Positions 1-14,018 of a stretch of DNA of 64,000 nt are shown here, piece after piece. Numbering within the stretch: the first letter of the stretch is position 1; every line of letters starts with the position of its first letter. Location of the stretch: assembly GCA_018881555.1 (NCBI GenBank), contig JACAXG010000061.1, positions 1,426,001 through 1,490,000 on the forward strand. Direction: 5' to 3'. This DNA is from Amblyornis subalaris. Its lineage: Eukaryota; Chordata; Aves; Passeriformes; Ptilonorhynchidae. The translations under genes and the position numbers were made by a program. The notes under the pieces were generated by a model. That model was not told where the DNA came from and ran no database searches. It saw nothing but the letters and a program-made list of their open reading frames with translations.

Positions 1-3000
1 TTTGTTCTGGATGTGTTGAAGAGGTTCAGCATCCTCGGCAATCGTTCATTGCTAAAACCATTTGCCGTATTTAGCTGTGAATAATTTTAGCTAACCTCTG
101 CTGCCCTTTTTACTCAATAAAGTATACATCCAAAGCCAATCACACAGTCCTGTGTCTAACAAACAGAGATGCAACTGTGGCAGGTGGCTCCTGTGACAAA
201 AGCAACCTGCTGGAGAAGGTTGGCTGAGGAGAGGAAAGACAGATTAAACAAAAAAAAAAGTGTTTGTGTGCTGATTATGCTTCACAGTGCATTGTAAAGT
301 TCTGTCTCACCTCCCGAGTGAGATTGCTCTGTCCCTAGGTGTGCCTGTCTCATCAACAGAAAAGGGTTTGGCTTAATAACCTGGGCTGGGAGGAAAGAGC
401 TTGAAATGCCTCCCTTGCTGGGCTGGGGCCACAGCATCTAAAGCTGGCAGCAGAAGAGCTTGTGCACTGTGCAGAGCCCTTCTTGTCGAGCTGAGCCGCA
501 GAGCACCTTGCTCCCTGATGGTCACTCTATCTACGTTCACCAAGTTCTCAGGCAGGATGGGAAAGAAAGTTTTATGGAAAATGGATGGAGACAGATGTGT
601 GGAAGAGGAAAGGGAGGACAATGACAGGAAGCCACAGCTTCTGGTCCCTCGTGCTTTGTCCAGTGCTACCCCGACCTCTGTCTGTGACAGCTGGCAACCG
701 CTGCCCATCCTCAACGTGCCTCTCCCAGCACTTGCCACACAAATGCTGCTTTTGTCATCATGAGGATGTCTGTGCCACTCTGAACCTGCCCAGCACAGTC
801 ATCACCTGCACCCTCCCAGGGAATCCTTGCAGTGCTGTCCCAGGTAGGACACCCCTTCCCCACCCTTCTCCCTTGGGAGACTGCTGAGGTCCAGGGCTGC
901 TGACAGTGNCCTGTATGGGCCTTCTGAGCAAGCCTTGCCCCCTGGGTCTGGAGGAGGAGAGGTGTCATCTATGTTTTCATCCCTGTTTGATTACCTGATT
1001 TTAACACTTTTACTACTAATAAACCCCAAAACAACACCAAAGGTCCTAGTATTAATAAAGCACCACCTTTCCTCCTCCCTTAACACAGGCCCACAAAACT
1101 CTCAGTGCTTTTAAATGCTTCAACTGATAGTAAAACATTTTTAAGTCACCATAAATCAATATGTTTTTAGCCAAAACAGGTCTTGAGCTATGTTTTCATG
1201 AGAAATTCTCTGATCCCCAATGCAGGAAATATCTGAGATTCCTGAAGAAGAGCAGTATTTGCAGGGCAAGGTGATGATACTCTGTCTGCACCGCCAGCTT
1301 TTATTATTGGGATGAGAAAGGTTTCAAGGCAGCTTAAGTTTGAGGTATTCTGGCTTCCGATGTAAGTTTAGTAGTCCGCAGGCTCCAAGAATTAAATTCT
1401 GATAATTTCCGAGACAGGTTTTTTAATTAGGACAGAAAAAACAAGAACTGGAAATAATAGCCCTGACTTAAATCTTCATGTATTTTTTCCTTTTTTTATT
1501 TTGAAGTATATACCCTGTGAGTTAGTTATGATATGATTGATATGATATGATATGATATGATATGATATGATATGATATGATATGATATGATATGATATGA
1601 TTGAGGGAGAAGGGAAAACGAAAATTAAAAAAAAAATACAGGAGAACAAAATCTTCTTACACATTTGACATTTTTGTGTCATTTACAAGAAAAATTCCTC
1701 AGGTCAGAGTCTCATCCGTGGGGATTTTCCACTTCTCTACTCTGCTCTCTTGAGGAGAGCAGAGGCTGTTGCACATCAGCACACACTGACCCCCACAGAG
1801 AAGTGAACGGTCAGATAAGAGATTGCTTTCATTCCCTCCAAGCTCCCAGGAAGGTACGCAGTGCACAGAGGAGTGTTTGTATTACACTGTGAAGAGAAGG
1901 ATTTGGGCCAAAAGAAGCTGGCAGCCCTGGCTTTTTAATGAAGCGTGTGCTGACAGGCCTGGTTGTGAGCTGTTACAGATGTGCACCGGACAGTCTAACA
2001 AGACGCAGGAAATTCGGGAGGCCAAAATATTGCTTTGGATTTTCTGGTTATGGTGGTAGTATTAAAACTGCTTGGATTCTACCTGGCATCACCAAGCAAG
2101 GGGTATGCTAGTTGTCCTTAATAAAAACATTTCCATTTGGGGTAAAGGCACTGATGTGTGTTGATTGCCATAAGGGGGAAAAAAAGAAGGGCTGAGTCAC
2201 TAGTCAAGAATGAGAGCACAGGCAGGACAGGATCCTGCAGTGGCACATTAATTATAGTAACATTTTCTGTGATTCCCCTGCTACGTAACCATAGATGCAG
2301 GAGCATGCGTGGGGGCTGCCGTGTGAAAGGAGTTGGCCAGGATGAACGATCTGGCAAGTAAGGGAAAACAAACCTTTGGTGAGAGAACAAAAACCTCTGA
2401 AAAATTCTTCCTGCATAGCAGTCTCCCGCTGATGTGTCCGGTGTGGAAGAGGCACCTTTTCCCACTGCTTTAGCAGAGGAGTGCTCTGGTATTTCTCTTA
2501 AGAAGAACATGACTCAGACACAGGGGTTGCCAAAAAGCTATGCCAAGTCCTGCTTTCAGTTACATGTGCCCACAACAACTCGGCACGTGAGCGGATAGTA
2601 TCTCAGCACCAATGGAGACACCGGAGCAGCTGTGGGCTGCTCTGTGCAGCTCTGCAGTTCCTCCATTTCACCTCTGTTCTCTCTCTGAAGCCTGAGTAGC
2701 AACTGGATTGCAGATGGTCTTGCTAATTGTCAGGCCTGCAAATTCAATCAGATCAATGGTAAAAGTCTGCTTTTACCGTTATTTGACAGATAAAATGTAT
2801 TTATAACTAACTGATGAAGCATCAGCCAGCAGATGCCCCAGTTTACTTGCTCTTTGTCATATGGACAGGCTTAGATATAAAAAAAGCGTAGACAAGAGTC
2901 CATGAAATGAAACGGGACACATACACAGACCTTTCCCCGCAGGGCTGAGTCCGACAGTGTTTGCCAGAACTATAAAGCTACATAAGATAAGCAACACTGA

Positions 3001-5548
3001 CATCTATTGGCTGTGTACCACCCCCTGCTCGTTCATTCTGTGGCACTATTTTTGGCGGTGTTCTCAGTTCTGTGAGTGCATGGCCCACACTGTTGCAATA
3101 GCACACTGCCACTCAGGGCACAGCCCCATGAGCTGGCAGGGCTGCCCTGCAAAGAGCTTCTGGGATAATTTGCCATTAGGACACTGAGAAATTTAATCTA
3201 GACTGTGAATGGCCTATTCCCTTTGCACAATATGAACTGCAGAGACTCCATGCTTCTGCAATCCCTATTCACAGTGGGCCCCCTTTTTTTGGCGTGTTTT
3301 GGCGTTTTTTTTAAAGACCTTCTCGCCTGTGTAAATATTAATTTGTTGCAAAAACATTGTCTTGTGACATGCTGCATTCTGGGGAAAGACTTCAAGAATT
3401 TCTCCTCTCTTGGAAATCCAGTGGTTCTCTAAGGGTTAGGAAGTCAGAAAAAAGACTGCTAGTAAAACTACTATTTCCTTTCTTTGTCTGTAAAGTCCTT
3501 GAGGCTGTGTGCAAGTCCAGCCTTAGGGTGCTATTTCCCACCCCAAGAGGCAACTGCCAGCCTGCGAGTTTTGAAAGTCCTGGGTTAGCGTTTCTAGATC
3601 ACTCAACTTGCCACACCCATATGTTTCAATCTGACAAAATTTACACCACAAGAGTAACTTTCCTGAGGAAGAATCCCAGAGAGTTTTGCAATCAGTTCCT
3701 GTGCTACATCTATTTGTCAATAAGCCTGTGCACTGAGAGGGCAAGTGAGTTTTAGTCAAGGCAATAGGTAACGTGGGCATTAGAGACTTTATCTGCTGCT
3801 GCTTGCCTGGCTGTGGACAATAAGCAGGCGTTTTTACTCCCTTTCTTACCATTGTTCTCTCAACTTTTCTGATTTAGGCTGGCACGTTTAGAGTGTTTTG
3901 AAGTTTGCTTCTAACTGAAGCTGCCTGCTTACTGAGTGGCCAAAATAATGACTCTAGCTGAGTATGTGGTTTAATAACTATTATTAACTCCTGGTGATCT
4001 TTTCCCTTTTTTTTTTCCATAATTATACCTAAACTGTGTAGTTCAATGCAAGAGGACAAACTGAGTTCCTGGAATAAAGTGTCCTTTAGTATTTCAGGAG
4101 CATTGTTAAGTCACTTTAAATTGCTATTCTGTTAGGTTTGTTAAGGGATTTTTAAGACTTCTTCCAGTGAAATAATTTTCTGATTATTTCAGTCTCAAGT
4201 AATTCACCTACCACCATGTGGCTCTAAAGAGATGTGGGAAAAAGCTGAAAAAAAGGGGAAAGAGATGTGGGGAAAAGCTTTTAACCAAAAGACACTGGTT
4301 TGCTTTCCTTGTGTCAGCAGAGAAGCCTGGGAAAAAAAGAGAAGAGAACCTATAAAACTGATTTTTGAGTAGATATTATTTTCTATTTTACCTGTTTCTT
4401 ATAATAAAGTGTTGACAAATTTTATTGTATGAATGAGTTTTAGCTTTCTCACATGTAAGTCAGCTGTCTGTGAACAAATCTAAGCTGAGTAAGATTGCAC
4501 ATCATGAACTTCATGAAATCTTGTGTATCAAAACCAGAGAAGAAAGGCACTATGAGGAGACTGGATTTCCATTACAGTCACAATCATTGCTGTTTTCTCA
4601 GGAGAAGTGGTAACTGATGCATTTACTGCTAATGACTAACAACATAGAGCACAAGCAGAGACAAATGCTGCCTTTAGAAGAGAGCAGCTTTCCTATGTAG
4701 CAATGCAAGAAACCCCCAACTGAGCAGTCAGGTCATAAACCTGTGGCATCAGAGCTGTCCTGAGTGAACAGTTTTATACATGCAGGACATGATGATGCCT
4801 CCTGGGTCCCTCTTTCCATGAGTAATCATCCTTCTAGGTGACATCTCACTAAGGAGTCCCTGGAGCCAGAGCCAAACGCAAGGGAAAGCAAAATCACAGT
4901 TTTTCACAAAGCTTAATTCCCATCTGCTATTTCTTATTAAAACTAAAATATTGCTTTTTTTCTGAATGCTTTCTACAGATCTCATAACTGCTTGTACTTG
5001 TGAATCCAGACATGTGGCCTTTGATCCTGATTGTATACTGAGTCACTGTTTTAGGAGCTACAATGATACATACAGATTAGATGATCCACCATTATAAAGC
5101 AAAGGGAAGAAGCCAGAGTCAGCAAGGTACCTTGTTAATGACATATATTTCTTTATGAAACGTCCCTAAAATTGCAATACTTTCTTCATCAACTATGCAG
5201 AGAAACTTGGCCTTTAAAAGTCTCTGCAACTGCCGGGCAGCAAAGACAATTTGCTGGGGTTCAGAAAAACCCTTCTTGTTTCGTCCTTGGCTTCTTTCTT
5301 ACACGTGTCCTTCCTTGATAAAGCTGTCCAGCAGAGTATTGCTTGGAAAGCCATCAACCAAAGCATCCCATCGCCAGCATGAAGATTAGAGGGAACCGCC
5401 AGTGAAATGAATATTAAAGAAATATAAACGTGGAGACAAATGTGAGGAGAAAAACCCACAGAATAAAAGAGCAATCCAACAGCTTTTCTGCTTTGTTCCA
5501 AATTTAACTTCATGTCTTTTCCTGAGGTGTCAAAATGACTGCTCACAA
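1..5548. other. intergenic or intronic DNA, no gene recognised
   Basis: AT-rich sequence apart from a somewhat GC-richer stretch at 400-960. Apart from the 5-bp microsatellite I see no repeats or splice-bounded coding segments. An N occurs at 909. If ABCB5 is a real gene, this stretch and the next would be its upstream introns, but no exon was identified. Confidence 0.5.
1527..1602. repeat. (ATATG)n microsatellite
   Basis: About fifteen tandem 5-bp units (TGATA phase), broken once near 1,537. It generates a repetitive open frame on the minus strand that is not a gene. Confidence 0.95.
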
Positions 5549-5657
5549 AATCACAGAATTTTTTGAGTTGGAAGGGACCCACAAGGATCACTGTGTCCAA
5601 CTCTTAAGTGAATGACCTGTACAGGATCAAACCCATGACCTTGGCATTACTAGTTTG
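5549..5657 (-). mobile_element. CR1 LINE 3' fragment
   Basis: The plus strand reads ATCACAGAATTTTTTGAG, GTTGGAAGGGACCCACAAGG, then AAACCCATGACCTTGGCATT. This is the complement of the 3' end of a CR1 subfamily distinct from those around 26-32 kb. Confidence 0.8.
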
Positions 5658-6943
5658 AGCTTAGACGTGGGAAGAAGCCTTTATCTGAGGTTTTGTCCCT
5701 ACAATGAAGTCCTGACAGATACTGACATGTGTGATGAATTTGGAGAGCTGGAATGTACATGGGTTGCTTGAAGATGGACATTATTGCAAGGAGAGATGGA
5801 CATGCAACTTTCTGCATTTTTTTTATTCCTTAGTTTTTTCCAATATGTTCTGCAAAGAATGGTGTTTTCTAGGATTGAAACACAGGGTCCCCCATGCTCA
5901 CCCATGTGTCTTGCTGAGATCAAAACAAATTGCAGGAGAAATGTCCTAAATAACAAATCTATTCCAAAATGTGTCACGTCTTTCCTTAATCCAACTACAG
6001 CAACTTTCATAATTCTGAAAAGGCTTGTCATTTAAAAATAAATTATTATATTGTTTCAGAAAACATCTTCCTGCTCCATGCTCCATGCTGTCCTCAAGCA
6101 TGTTTCCTCCATCATCTCAAATTTACTGTCAAAGTATGAAGCTTATTTTTATGATGCATGGTCATGAGTTCTGTATTCACTTTTGTCAGCATGGGAATGT
6201 TTATTTCCATCAAAATTTTCTTGTAAATTCACTAAGTCATAGGAAAAGAAAAGTGTGAATCTAGAAAAGCTTCAGTATAAAATGGAGAAGATATCCCACT
6301 GAACTTATGTTTTAGCAAACTATTAGTTACATGCTCAGGTTCAAAACTCTTACCAAGAAACAACAATAAGATACTAATAAGAAAACTCTTTCAATACCTC
6401 AACTGAAGAGTTGGCAGAATTTTCAAATGCTCTAGGAGTCAAGAGTATAATCCTTGGGGAAAGGAAAGGTCCGGGTGGAATCTGTACAGAAAATAAACAC
6501 AATTTGCTGGTATTTTAAAAGAAAACTGCAAAAAGACAACAATGCTCATTAGCCAAAAGCAAGCCTGGAAACACGTTATTACAGATTACATAACATGAAA
6601 AAATAGATCACGGCTCTTTTTTCAAACAAGTTATACTCTAAAATCAAGGATTTAATTAATTCATGAAGAAAATACCATATACTGACCCAAATCTCTGTAC
6701 TCTTTCTGCAGAAACACATTCATATATATCTCCAGCCAGAAGAAAATACTAATTTTACAACACATACACAGTGTATAAATATATATCACATGCAATGATG
6801 TCTTTCATATTTAATATATTTCATGTGATCAAAGTATATCATAAATATGTAGTAGTATTTATTTAATTGCAAATGCATAAAAGTGTGTCAGCAGGTTTAT
6901 AATTTCAAATAAAAAAACTTTCTGAAAGTAATTTACAGAATTT

Positions 6944-7165
6944 TTATAGAATCATTAAGCTTGGAAAAGACTTTTAAGATCAAGTCTAACTGTCAATCTA
7001 GTGCCACCATCATGTTCACCATTAAACTATGTCCTCAAGTGCCATATCCACACGTTTTTTGAACACTTCCAGGATGTGATGATCACCTGTGGTCCACCAC
7101 TTCAAACAGAAACGTTTTTCAGAAGAGTATATCTCTAACCATAGCTCTTTGCAAATCAGGTTTTG
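6944..7165 (-). mobile_element. CR1 LINE 3' fragment, diverged
   Basis: Starts with ATAGAATCATTAAGCTTGGA and continues with diverged CR1 sequence (AAGACTTTTAAGATCAAGTC, then a stretch resembling CCACACGTTTTTTGAACACT) on the complement. The right-hand border is uncertain. Confidence 0.75.
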
Positions 7166-7228
7166 CTCTCTATGCCTCATGGGAATTGGGTCATTTGTGA
7201 TGATATATTTATAAATATATATGTGTAA

Positions 7229-7270
7229 TTTATAAAGTTTATAAATTTATAAATTTATAAATTTATAAAT
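7229..7270. repeat. TTTATAAA-type AT repeat
   Basis: Tandem TTATAAAT units in an AT-rich stretch (about 7,200-7,270). Confidence 0.85.
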
Positions 7271-8880
7271 TAGCAGTCCTAGAGGTGCTCTAATATGAGG
7301 TAAAGGCACCAATGAAAAAATAATTTCTGGTCTGAGCATCTGTTTTATATCCAAGAGTAGTGGCATGAATCACTAGCCTTAAACAAGAACGTCATACACT
7401 ATAATACACTATCTGAATTTAAAGGAGTTACAGATTTCATTTTGAGATGTCTTGTGACTGGGATATGCTGGTGGCACTGCTAGTCCTTGTATTACAGCAG
7501 TAAAATTATTTTTTTTTCTGGATTTCCGGGTCGTGCTCATCCTTGGGGTAACACAGAAAATTTGCACCAGAAACTTTAAACAAATTCTGTTACATATTGA
7601 AGGGTTCTCTTTATTTAACCTGGTGATTTAAAATTCAATTTCTGCTGATGTAGAAAGAGTTCATTAAATTAAATTACTGATTATGAAATTGACTACAAAT
7701 TACACTTTCCCCTGATTCCTCTTACACGTACCATTTATTCAGTAAAAGAAATTCAGGATTTAGGATTGCCTAAGCTATTCACACAAGCCTAGGAGATGAT
7801 TCAGTTATTTCTAATCTGTTTCTTCACATCCAAAAGAATTTGTAATATCTGTTTTCTGCCAAGTAAAGCATGTAATGTACCTCTGATACACCCAGAATGT
7901 CCCAAATTGGCTGCCTCTGGGCAGAATCACAGATGTCATTTCCTATCCAGAACAGAGATTATCCAAGCTGAGCCCACAAGCTCCCTGACCATGGTCATTT
8001 CCATTTCCGTGCTGTCTGACCCTTTTGTGATTCTGCCTTTCCCACATACATGACATCATCAGCTTCCTACAAAGCTGAGACATGGTAATAACTTTGTAGT
8101 TACCTAATGCCTACATTCTGCAGTCATAGTGGAGGCAATTATACACAATGGCCTTACTGCTTCTTTCATTTTCTATCTGTGTCTTGAGAACTACCTGATA
8201 TTGGTTTTAATTTTTCGCAGCATCCCAGTCTCCTTGATTTGACATTATTCTCACTTCATCCTTATGATCCTGACATCTAAAATACAACTACATTTGGTGA
8301 TAAATATATTTTTCCCTTCTCGTAGGTTCTTTGTTCACTTGTAGTATCTTTTTTTGAGATGAGTATTTGCCCTAAGGCTGTTTAATTCTTGGTAGTTTTT
8401 GCTTCTTCTAAATAGAAAGGCCTCTCAAATTCAGTCCCTGAGCTCTATAGCCCAATGGACTTCACTGGATATTCAATCCACCTGAATACAAATTCCTGAT
8501 AAACTGTTTTGGTTACCATACTTATGATCCTGATGACAGGTGAACTCAGTGAAGGAATGGGTTATGACGGTTGGCAAAGGATTCCAATTGTCTTGCAGTT
8601 TTGAAAACATATCTCATCTACTGCTAGCCGTGTTGTCAATCATCCTAAATTTAGATCAAGTAAATTTTTTCAAGACTACTCTCTTGGTATGGATCTGCAG
8701 TACTTAAACGGTGAAGTTCATGGATTGATTACAGTAATACATTTTTAAAAGCATCTTCAACCACTTTTTAATCTCTGTATTGGAGATCTCATCCCATGCA
8801 CATTTCCCTGTAGTAGAATTGAAAGCAAAGAGGTGTACCAGTTTTTCTTACTCTGCAGTGCTTGCCATTTTTTATACTGA

Positions 8881-8897
8881 CNCCCCCCCCCCACCCC
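8881..8897. repeat. poly-C tract with an ambiguous base
   Basis: A C-run interrupted by one A, with an N at 8,882. The N probably reflects unresolved homopolymer length. Confidence 0.9.
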
Positions 8898-10321
8898 CGT
8901 CATACCTCTGACAGCTTTCAGCTCACAGGTGTTAGCTAGGGGCATCACCTGGCCTCCTAGCACGGCTTGGATAAACATACTTCATGAAACAATGCTGCAG
9001 AGCGGTGGCATGGTTTTGTTTGCTTCTAGAGGTAAAACACAGAGGTAAGAAAAAGCAGATCTGAAGATGCAAAAGGTCTTAAGAGGTTGATTTCAAGGGA
9101 TCCTTCAACCCTCAAATTTGCAGTGCTGCAGGACAGCCTCAGTAGTGCTTGTGAGACCCTCAGCTACTGTCAGCAGCAAGGGCTCAGGGCCAAAGGAGTG
9201 ATCTTTGTGAGTGTCCCCTTGTCCACCGCATGCAAAGTCAAGAGCTGGGCTGGAGGACTTTGATTTAAACTGGGATTTCCTGGCATAGGTAGCACAACAG
9301 CCTACGTCTGCCAGAGAAGGTGGTCTTTCTCTGTTTTTCTTCGCAATCCCTAAGGCTTTACTTTCATAATGTTTTGCACCAGCTCTTTCAATATGTCTTT
9401 TCCTATGATTTTTGCTTGTAAAATAAAGCACAACAGTATTATTTCTACCTTTATATACAGTCTGAATAAGTCCATTTTTCCAAATTAACATTTGCTTTGA
9501 TAAACTGAAGACCGTGCTCCTGCAGCTATCACAACATAGTAAAGAAATAATAACCCGAGTTAAAAATAGGCTCATGCAAAATAGTCTCCCATGGCAAAGG
9601 GCAGGAAATTGGTTGCAGTTGAACTAATATTTCTCTTGAAATGATCTGTAGCTACTATTTGCTACACAGCTTCTGCTCATCCCCAGACAATTCTGGGTGC
9701 CTTTGGAAAACCCTCTGAAACCTCATGCTGCATATATATGGTGTGATTTCTCATGCTTGTAGCCCTTCGGTGCAGAAGAAATGTGTGTCTTTACAGGAGG
9801 GATGTAGATATTGTCTATTGTATGAGATTACTCGTTTATAATATTTCCCCTTTGAGTGAAGAATAAAGGAAGTGCATCCCGAAACTGGGAACTTGCATTC
9901 AGGCTTGTAAACTCTTCTCTCTTGGATGTTTTAAATAGATAAACAGAGGGAAATTTACACCAAAAGACATGGTTGGTCCAGTACAATGTAGACTACTATA
10001 CAAGCTTGAAACAATTCTTGGAGATAGATATCATGTTAATGTACAAAAGGGAAGCTTGATTTGCTAGTTGATGCAAGATTATAGATGAAATAGTGATGTT
10101 TACAATGTAGCAAATGTAAAACTTGCTATAATAATAACTACTTCTATTAAGCTGATAAATATTTAAGTTACCTTCTTGCTGTCTTTTTGTGATAATCACT
10201 TTTTCTCCACAGGAGATGACTTATCTTGAAAGCAATCTATTCATCAGTCTCTAACATTTCAGCCTATAAAGCACTCTTAGTTTAAACTTAATCACTTTTA
10301 CAACTCTTGTGGACATTATTT

Positions 10322-11366
10322 TACCACAAAAAGCCCACTTGCTCACTCTCCTCTGCTCTGCAACTGGACAGAGGAAAGAATAATTTAACAAGGGATTAAT
10401 GAATTGAGATAAGGACCGGGAGAAAACATTTCAAGTGCAGAACAGGCTCAACTTAATGATATAAAGTGAATTTATTACTAACAAGATCAGAGTAAGAGAA
10501 TGAGAAGTAAAATAAGCCCTTACAAACACCCAGGCCTCCCCCCAACCCTTCCCTCCTTCCCACAGACGGCACAGGGAGACAGAGTGGGGGTTTTGGTCAG
10601 TTCGTCACCCAAGATCTTCTTTCTGCTGCTCAGGGAGAGGAGTCATTTCCCTGCTGCACCGTGGGGTCCCTCCTATGGGAGACAGTTCTCCACGAACGCC
10701 TCCAGTGTGGGTCCACTCTCACGAGCAGCAGCACTCCCGAAACTGCTGCAGCGTGAGTCCATCCCACGGGCAGACAGTCCTCCCAAAACTGCTGCGGCGT
10801 GGGTCACTCTGCCACGGGGTGCAGTCCTCCCAGGACGGCTGCTCCAGCCTGGAAGCAAGGCCTCTCTCTCCATGGGACTCCCGCTGGACCACAGCGTCTT
10901 GGCATCCACCCACTCCGGCGTGGGCACCTCCCCCACGGGCTGCAAGTGGATCTCTGCATCCCCCGTGGACCCTCATGGGCTGCAGGGGGACAACTGCCTC
11001 ACCATGGTCCTCACCACAGGCTGCAGGGACATCTTGGCTCCGGCGCCTGGAGCACCTCCTCCCCCTCCTTCTGCACTGACCTTGGTGCCTCCATTGTTGT
11101 TCCTCTCACATATTCTCACTCCTACTCTTCTCTAGTTGGAAAATTACAGCTGCACCACAAACTTTGTTACGATTTCTTCTTAAATATGTTATCACAGAGG
11201 TGTTACCATCATCTCTAATTGGCCCAGCCTTGGCCAGCAGCACGTCCATCATCAGGGCCATCAGGGATTGGCTCTGCTGGACAGGGTGGAAACTTCCAGC
11301 AGCTTCTCACAGAAGCCACCTCTGTGGCCTCCCTGCTACCAAAAACCAGGCCCTGCAAAACCAATA
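10322..11366 (-). mobile_element. endogenous retrovirus LTR, copy 1 (solo, 3' end shortened)
   Basis: About 1,045 bp matches, in inverse orientation, the element at 22,196-23,224. Read on the minus strand it runs from a region near TTTGCAGGGCC (around 11,350), through a TATA-like site near 11,185 and a GC-rich part made of diverged repeats resembling GACCCACGCTGGAG, to an AATAAA signal at 10,476-10,471. The terminal 35 or so bases found in copy 2 are missing or unrecognisable. It carries one extra 46-bp internal unit (10,739-10,784). No gag, pol or env sequence adjoins it, so it is a solo LTR. The architecture is that of an abundant avian LTR family, which I do not name. Overlapping open frames inside it are not genes. 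Confidence 0.85.
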
Positions 11367-14018
11367 CACCATCTATCCAGAACTTTGGTATCTAGCCTAG
11401 GCCCATCATCTAGGCTCCCTTTGTAATCAATGCAGGGAAAATAAAGATGCCTCAAAACCAGCTAAATGAAAGAATGGGAAATTTGGTGTAATATGTGTAT
11501 AGTAAGGATTAAATATAAGAAAAATTAACATATTTGAAGCCATTAAATTGGCATGTGTATTCTCTACAGATGAATCTGTAACATGGCAAAGTACTCTCAA
11601 GCCTAAGCTCCAGTGCCAGGTGCTGTTCCATGAAAATGCACAAGGCAGTTGTTCAATCTGTGACCACTTGACATATACAAATACGCATGTGTATGTATAT
11701 GTACATAATCACTTTCTAGTTGCTACCTGCAGGCATATTTGTAGACTCACCTAAAGCAGACAAACCACTTAACCACTTGTTAATCTGATATCGGATTGCC
11801 CTATCATACATATCAGTCTGATTCAGAGGCAAAAGGCAATAAAATGGAATCTTGTACTCTGGTAGAGAGCGTGATGTTTTCTGTAGATCATCCTGGAGGG
11901 ACATGACCTAAGAATCATTTAATATAAGAGGCTTCTAAGAACTTATAGGCATGGTAGCCAGGCGGCCATCATTTTTGGATGACTATTAGAACAAGTGTAA
12001 GACATGGCAGGGAAGATGCAATGTATGAACAAGTTGTAATCCAAACAAGAGAAGAATATGTTTATGTTAACCTAATGGATCTTCTGTTATGACACTCAAA
12101 TCTCTTTCTTCCTTGGAAATGAATTGACACAAAGTTCAATATTGAATAGGAGCTGGGGTTTTTGTCATGTATGGAGTGAAGTTTTGTGTGCTTGTCTATA
12201 AATCAGTTTATCTCTAAAATTTAACTTTTCCCTAAACTCAGTGAAATGAAATCCAAGGGTGTAGATGGACTCTGGGAAGAGAGAAATGAAGATCAGCTGA
12301 ATAATAAGAACAAAGTCCAGAGCTACAGTGTGGCTGAGTGAATGTAAATGTAGTAGAAATATTAGAGGGACATCCGAGGGGGAAAGGGAGTTATATGCCA
12401 CTCCCAGCTGGTCACATCTTCCTCGCTGCAAATCCAGCAACACACGGGGGCGGGTGAGGGGGGGGGAGGAGGGGGGGGGTGTGAATTTAAACAAAACACT
12501 GATTTTCTGCAGCCACCTTGTGTTGAAAATGGAAAATGCAGCTTTCAAAATCTGTTTTTGTAAACCCAGTGCCCTGCGTCAGCGAAGTGCTGCACCCAAG
12601 GGACTTCAGTCTCATAAATGTCGCTGCTGTTGCCAGGGGACCTGCTCACACATGGGGAGTTATGTCAGTGGGAAAATACCCTGAATTAGGGTGGATTTTC
12701 ACTGATACTCAATTTCTAGGAGAAAATGTCACACAGCAAGAAAACATTACTTTTAAATCCCATTCCTTTGAAGCTTGAAGTTTGCAGAATCAAAGGGGAT
12801 CTTGCCATTAATCTTATCTTAAACACTATTTGTTCGCAGTGCAAAAAGGTATAGATCTTATACCCTTATTTTCAAAATGTGCTAGCATTGTGGTTGAAAG
12901 AAGAAATCCGCAGAAATCAGGGGTCGAAAACCAGAAATGGCTATTTATTGAGCTTTAGTGTGCAATCTCAAAATTCTCTTACTAGATAATACTGCATCTG
13001 CTCTATTCACAGGCAGCACATTGCTAGCTCACTTTGAACTAGGAAACGTAAGTGCTTTGTCATTGATATATCCCTCATTTCTCTTTTCTCCAATCATGCA
13101 TTTAATTTAAATTCAGAGAGAAGACACAAGTGACAGTTATCATTTTCCATGACAGGTTTGTAACAAGGACAAGGATTATTTCCCATTCAGGGCAAAAAGC
13201 TGCCTACTGTTCTTCTGTGACAATATTCTCATCTCTTCCACCTCACTACCGCTGAAACAATGATTTCCACTTGGCTCATCTAGCAGGGGGCTGGGCCGGC
13301 ACCATGCGATAGCCATCAGAGCAGAGGAGCCCTCCCTGCACACCCCAGACAGCTTAACCACACTGAATGTTTAACTCCCAACAGTTCACTAGGAAGAAAA
13401 CGGAATCAGACACATTTTGGAAAAGGTCTTTGACTCTCTTCATTGGTTGTATAGCCAGTCTGCAGGTACTAACTTGTATGTTTGTTTATTCCTGGAAGTC
13501 TGGGATTGGCACTTATGTGAGGTGAATAACTTTCCTCTGTAAATTACCAAATTATAACCTCTATATTTTTTGTGTGGCAAAGGAAGCCCAAAGCTCCCTG
13601 TTTAAGGCACACAGATTGCCTTCAGCCAGACAATGCTGAGCAACATTTACCAATGGCAAATAACTGGTGTCAAGCTGTTAGAATCAGTGAGACAGTGGGA
13701 GCAGACACGTGTCCTTCAACAGTGAGCCATTCTCTATGGAAATACTCCCAACCTTGTACATCATGGCTGGGCTTTTTGACAACATTTTAAAAAGACATAC
13801 TCTAAGAAAAGCAGGAGCAGACAATAAGGCAGAAGAAGAAACAGGTTGCCAGGGAAAGGAGCAAGTTGTCGGTTAAGTCAGTTGTGAGAGAATCATGGAT
13901 ATTCAGCAAATGAAATCAATGGGATGTAACAGCAGTATCAATATGAAAAATTAGAGGAATTACTCCAAACCACCAAGCAACAGGAGACATGAATTACAGT
14001 TCGGTGTTTTGTTTACAG
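11367..14018. other. non-coding DNA upstream of the ABC exon
   Basis: Contains the G-rich tract at 12,448. I searched by eye for preceding ABC-domain exons (Walker A, signature) and found none. Confidence 0.5.
12448..12480 (+). repeat. G-rich tract, possible G-quadruplex
   Basis: Several runs of 4-9 G within about 35 bp on the plus strand, in otherwise AT-rich DNA. The G-run arrangement meets the general G4 pattern. Confidence 0.75.

Larger units (their letters stand above)
5658..10321. other. intergenic or intronic DNA between CR1 pieces and LTR copy 1
   Basis: AT-rich, with TA-rich patches around 6,720-6,870 and 7,200-7,270, a CR1 fragment and a C-run. The 9,575-9,105 minus-strand open frame (156 codons) has no recognisable domain and no splice or neighbour support, so I leave it out. 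Confidence 0.5.

Noticed and set aside
1527..1602. Regular short repeats that might suggest a CRISPR-like array
   Set aside because: Units are 5 bp with no spacers; it is a microsatellite in a vertebrate genome.
2118..2510. 130-codon minus-strand open frame
   Set aside because: No domain or family resemblance and no supporting context.
9105..9575. 156-codon minus-strand open frame
   Set aside because: No recognisable domain, splice context or composition change; length can arise by chance in 64 kb.
10500..11218. Overlapping open frames of 134-211 codons
   Set aside because: All lie inside LTR copy 1 and are mirrored in copy 2; Pro/Ser/His-rich translations of GC-rich repeats, with no viral protein domain.
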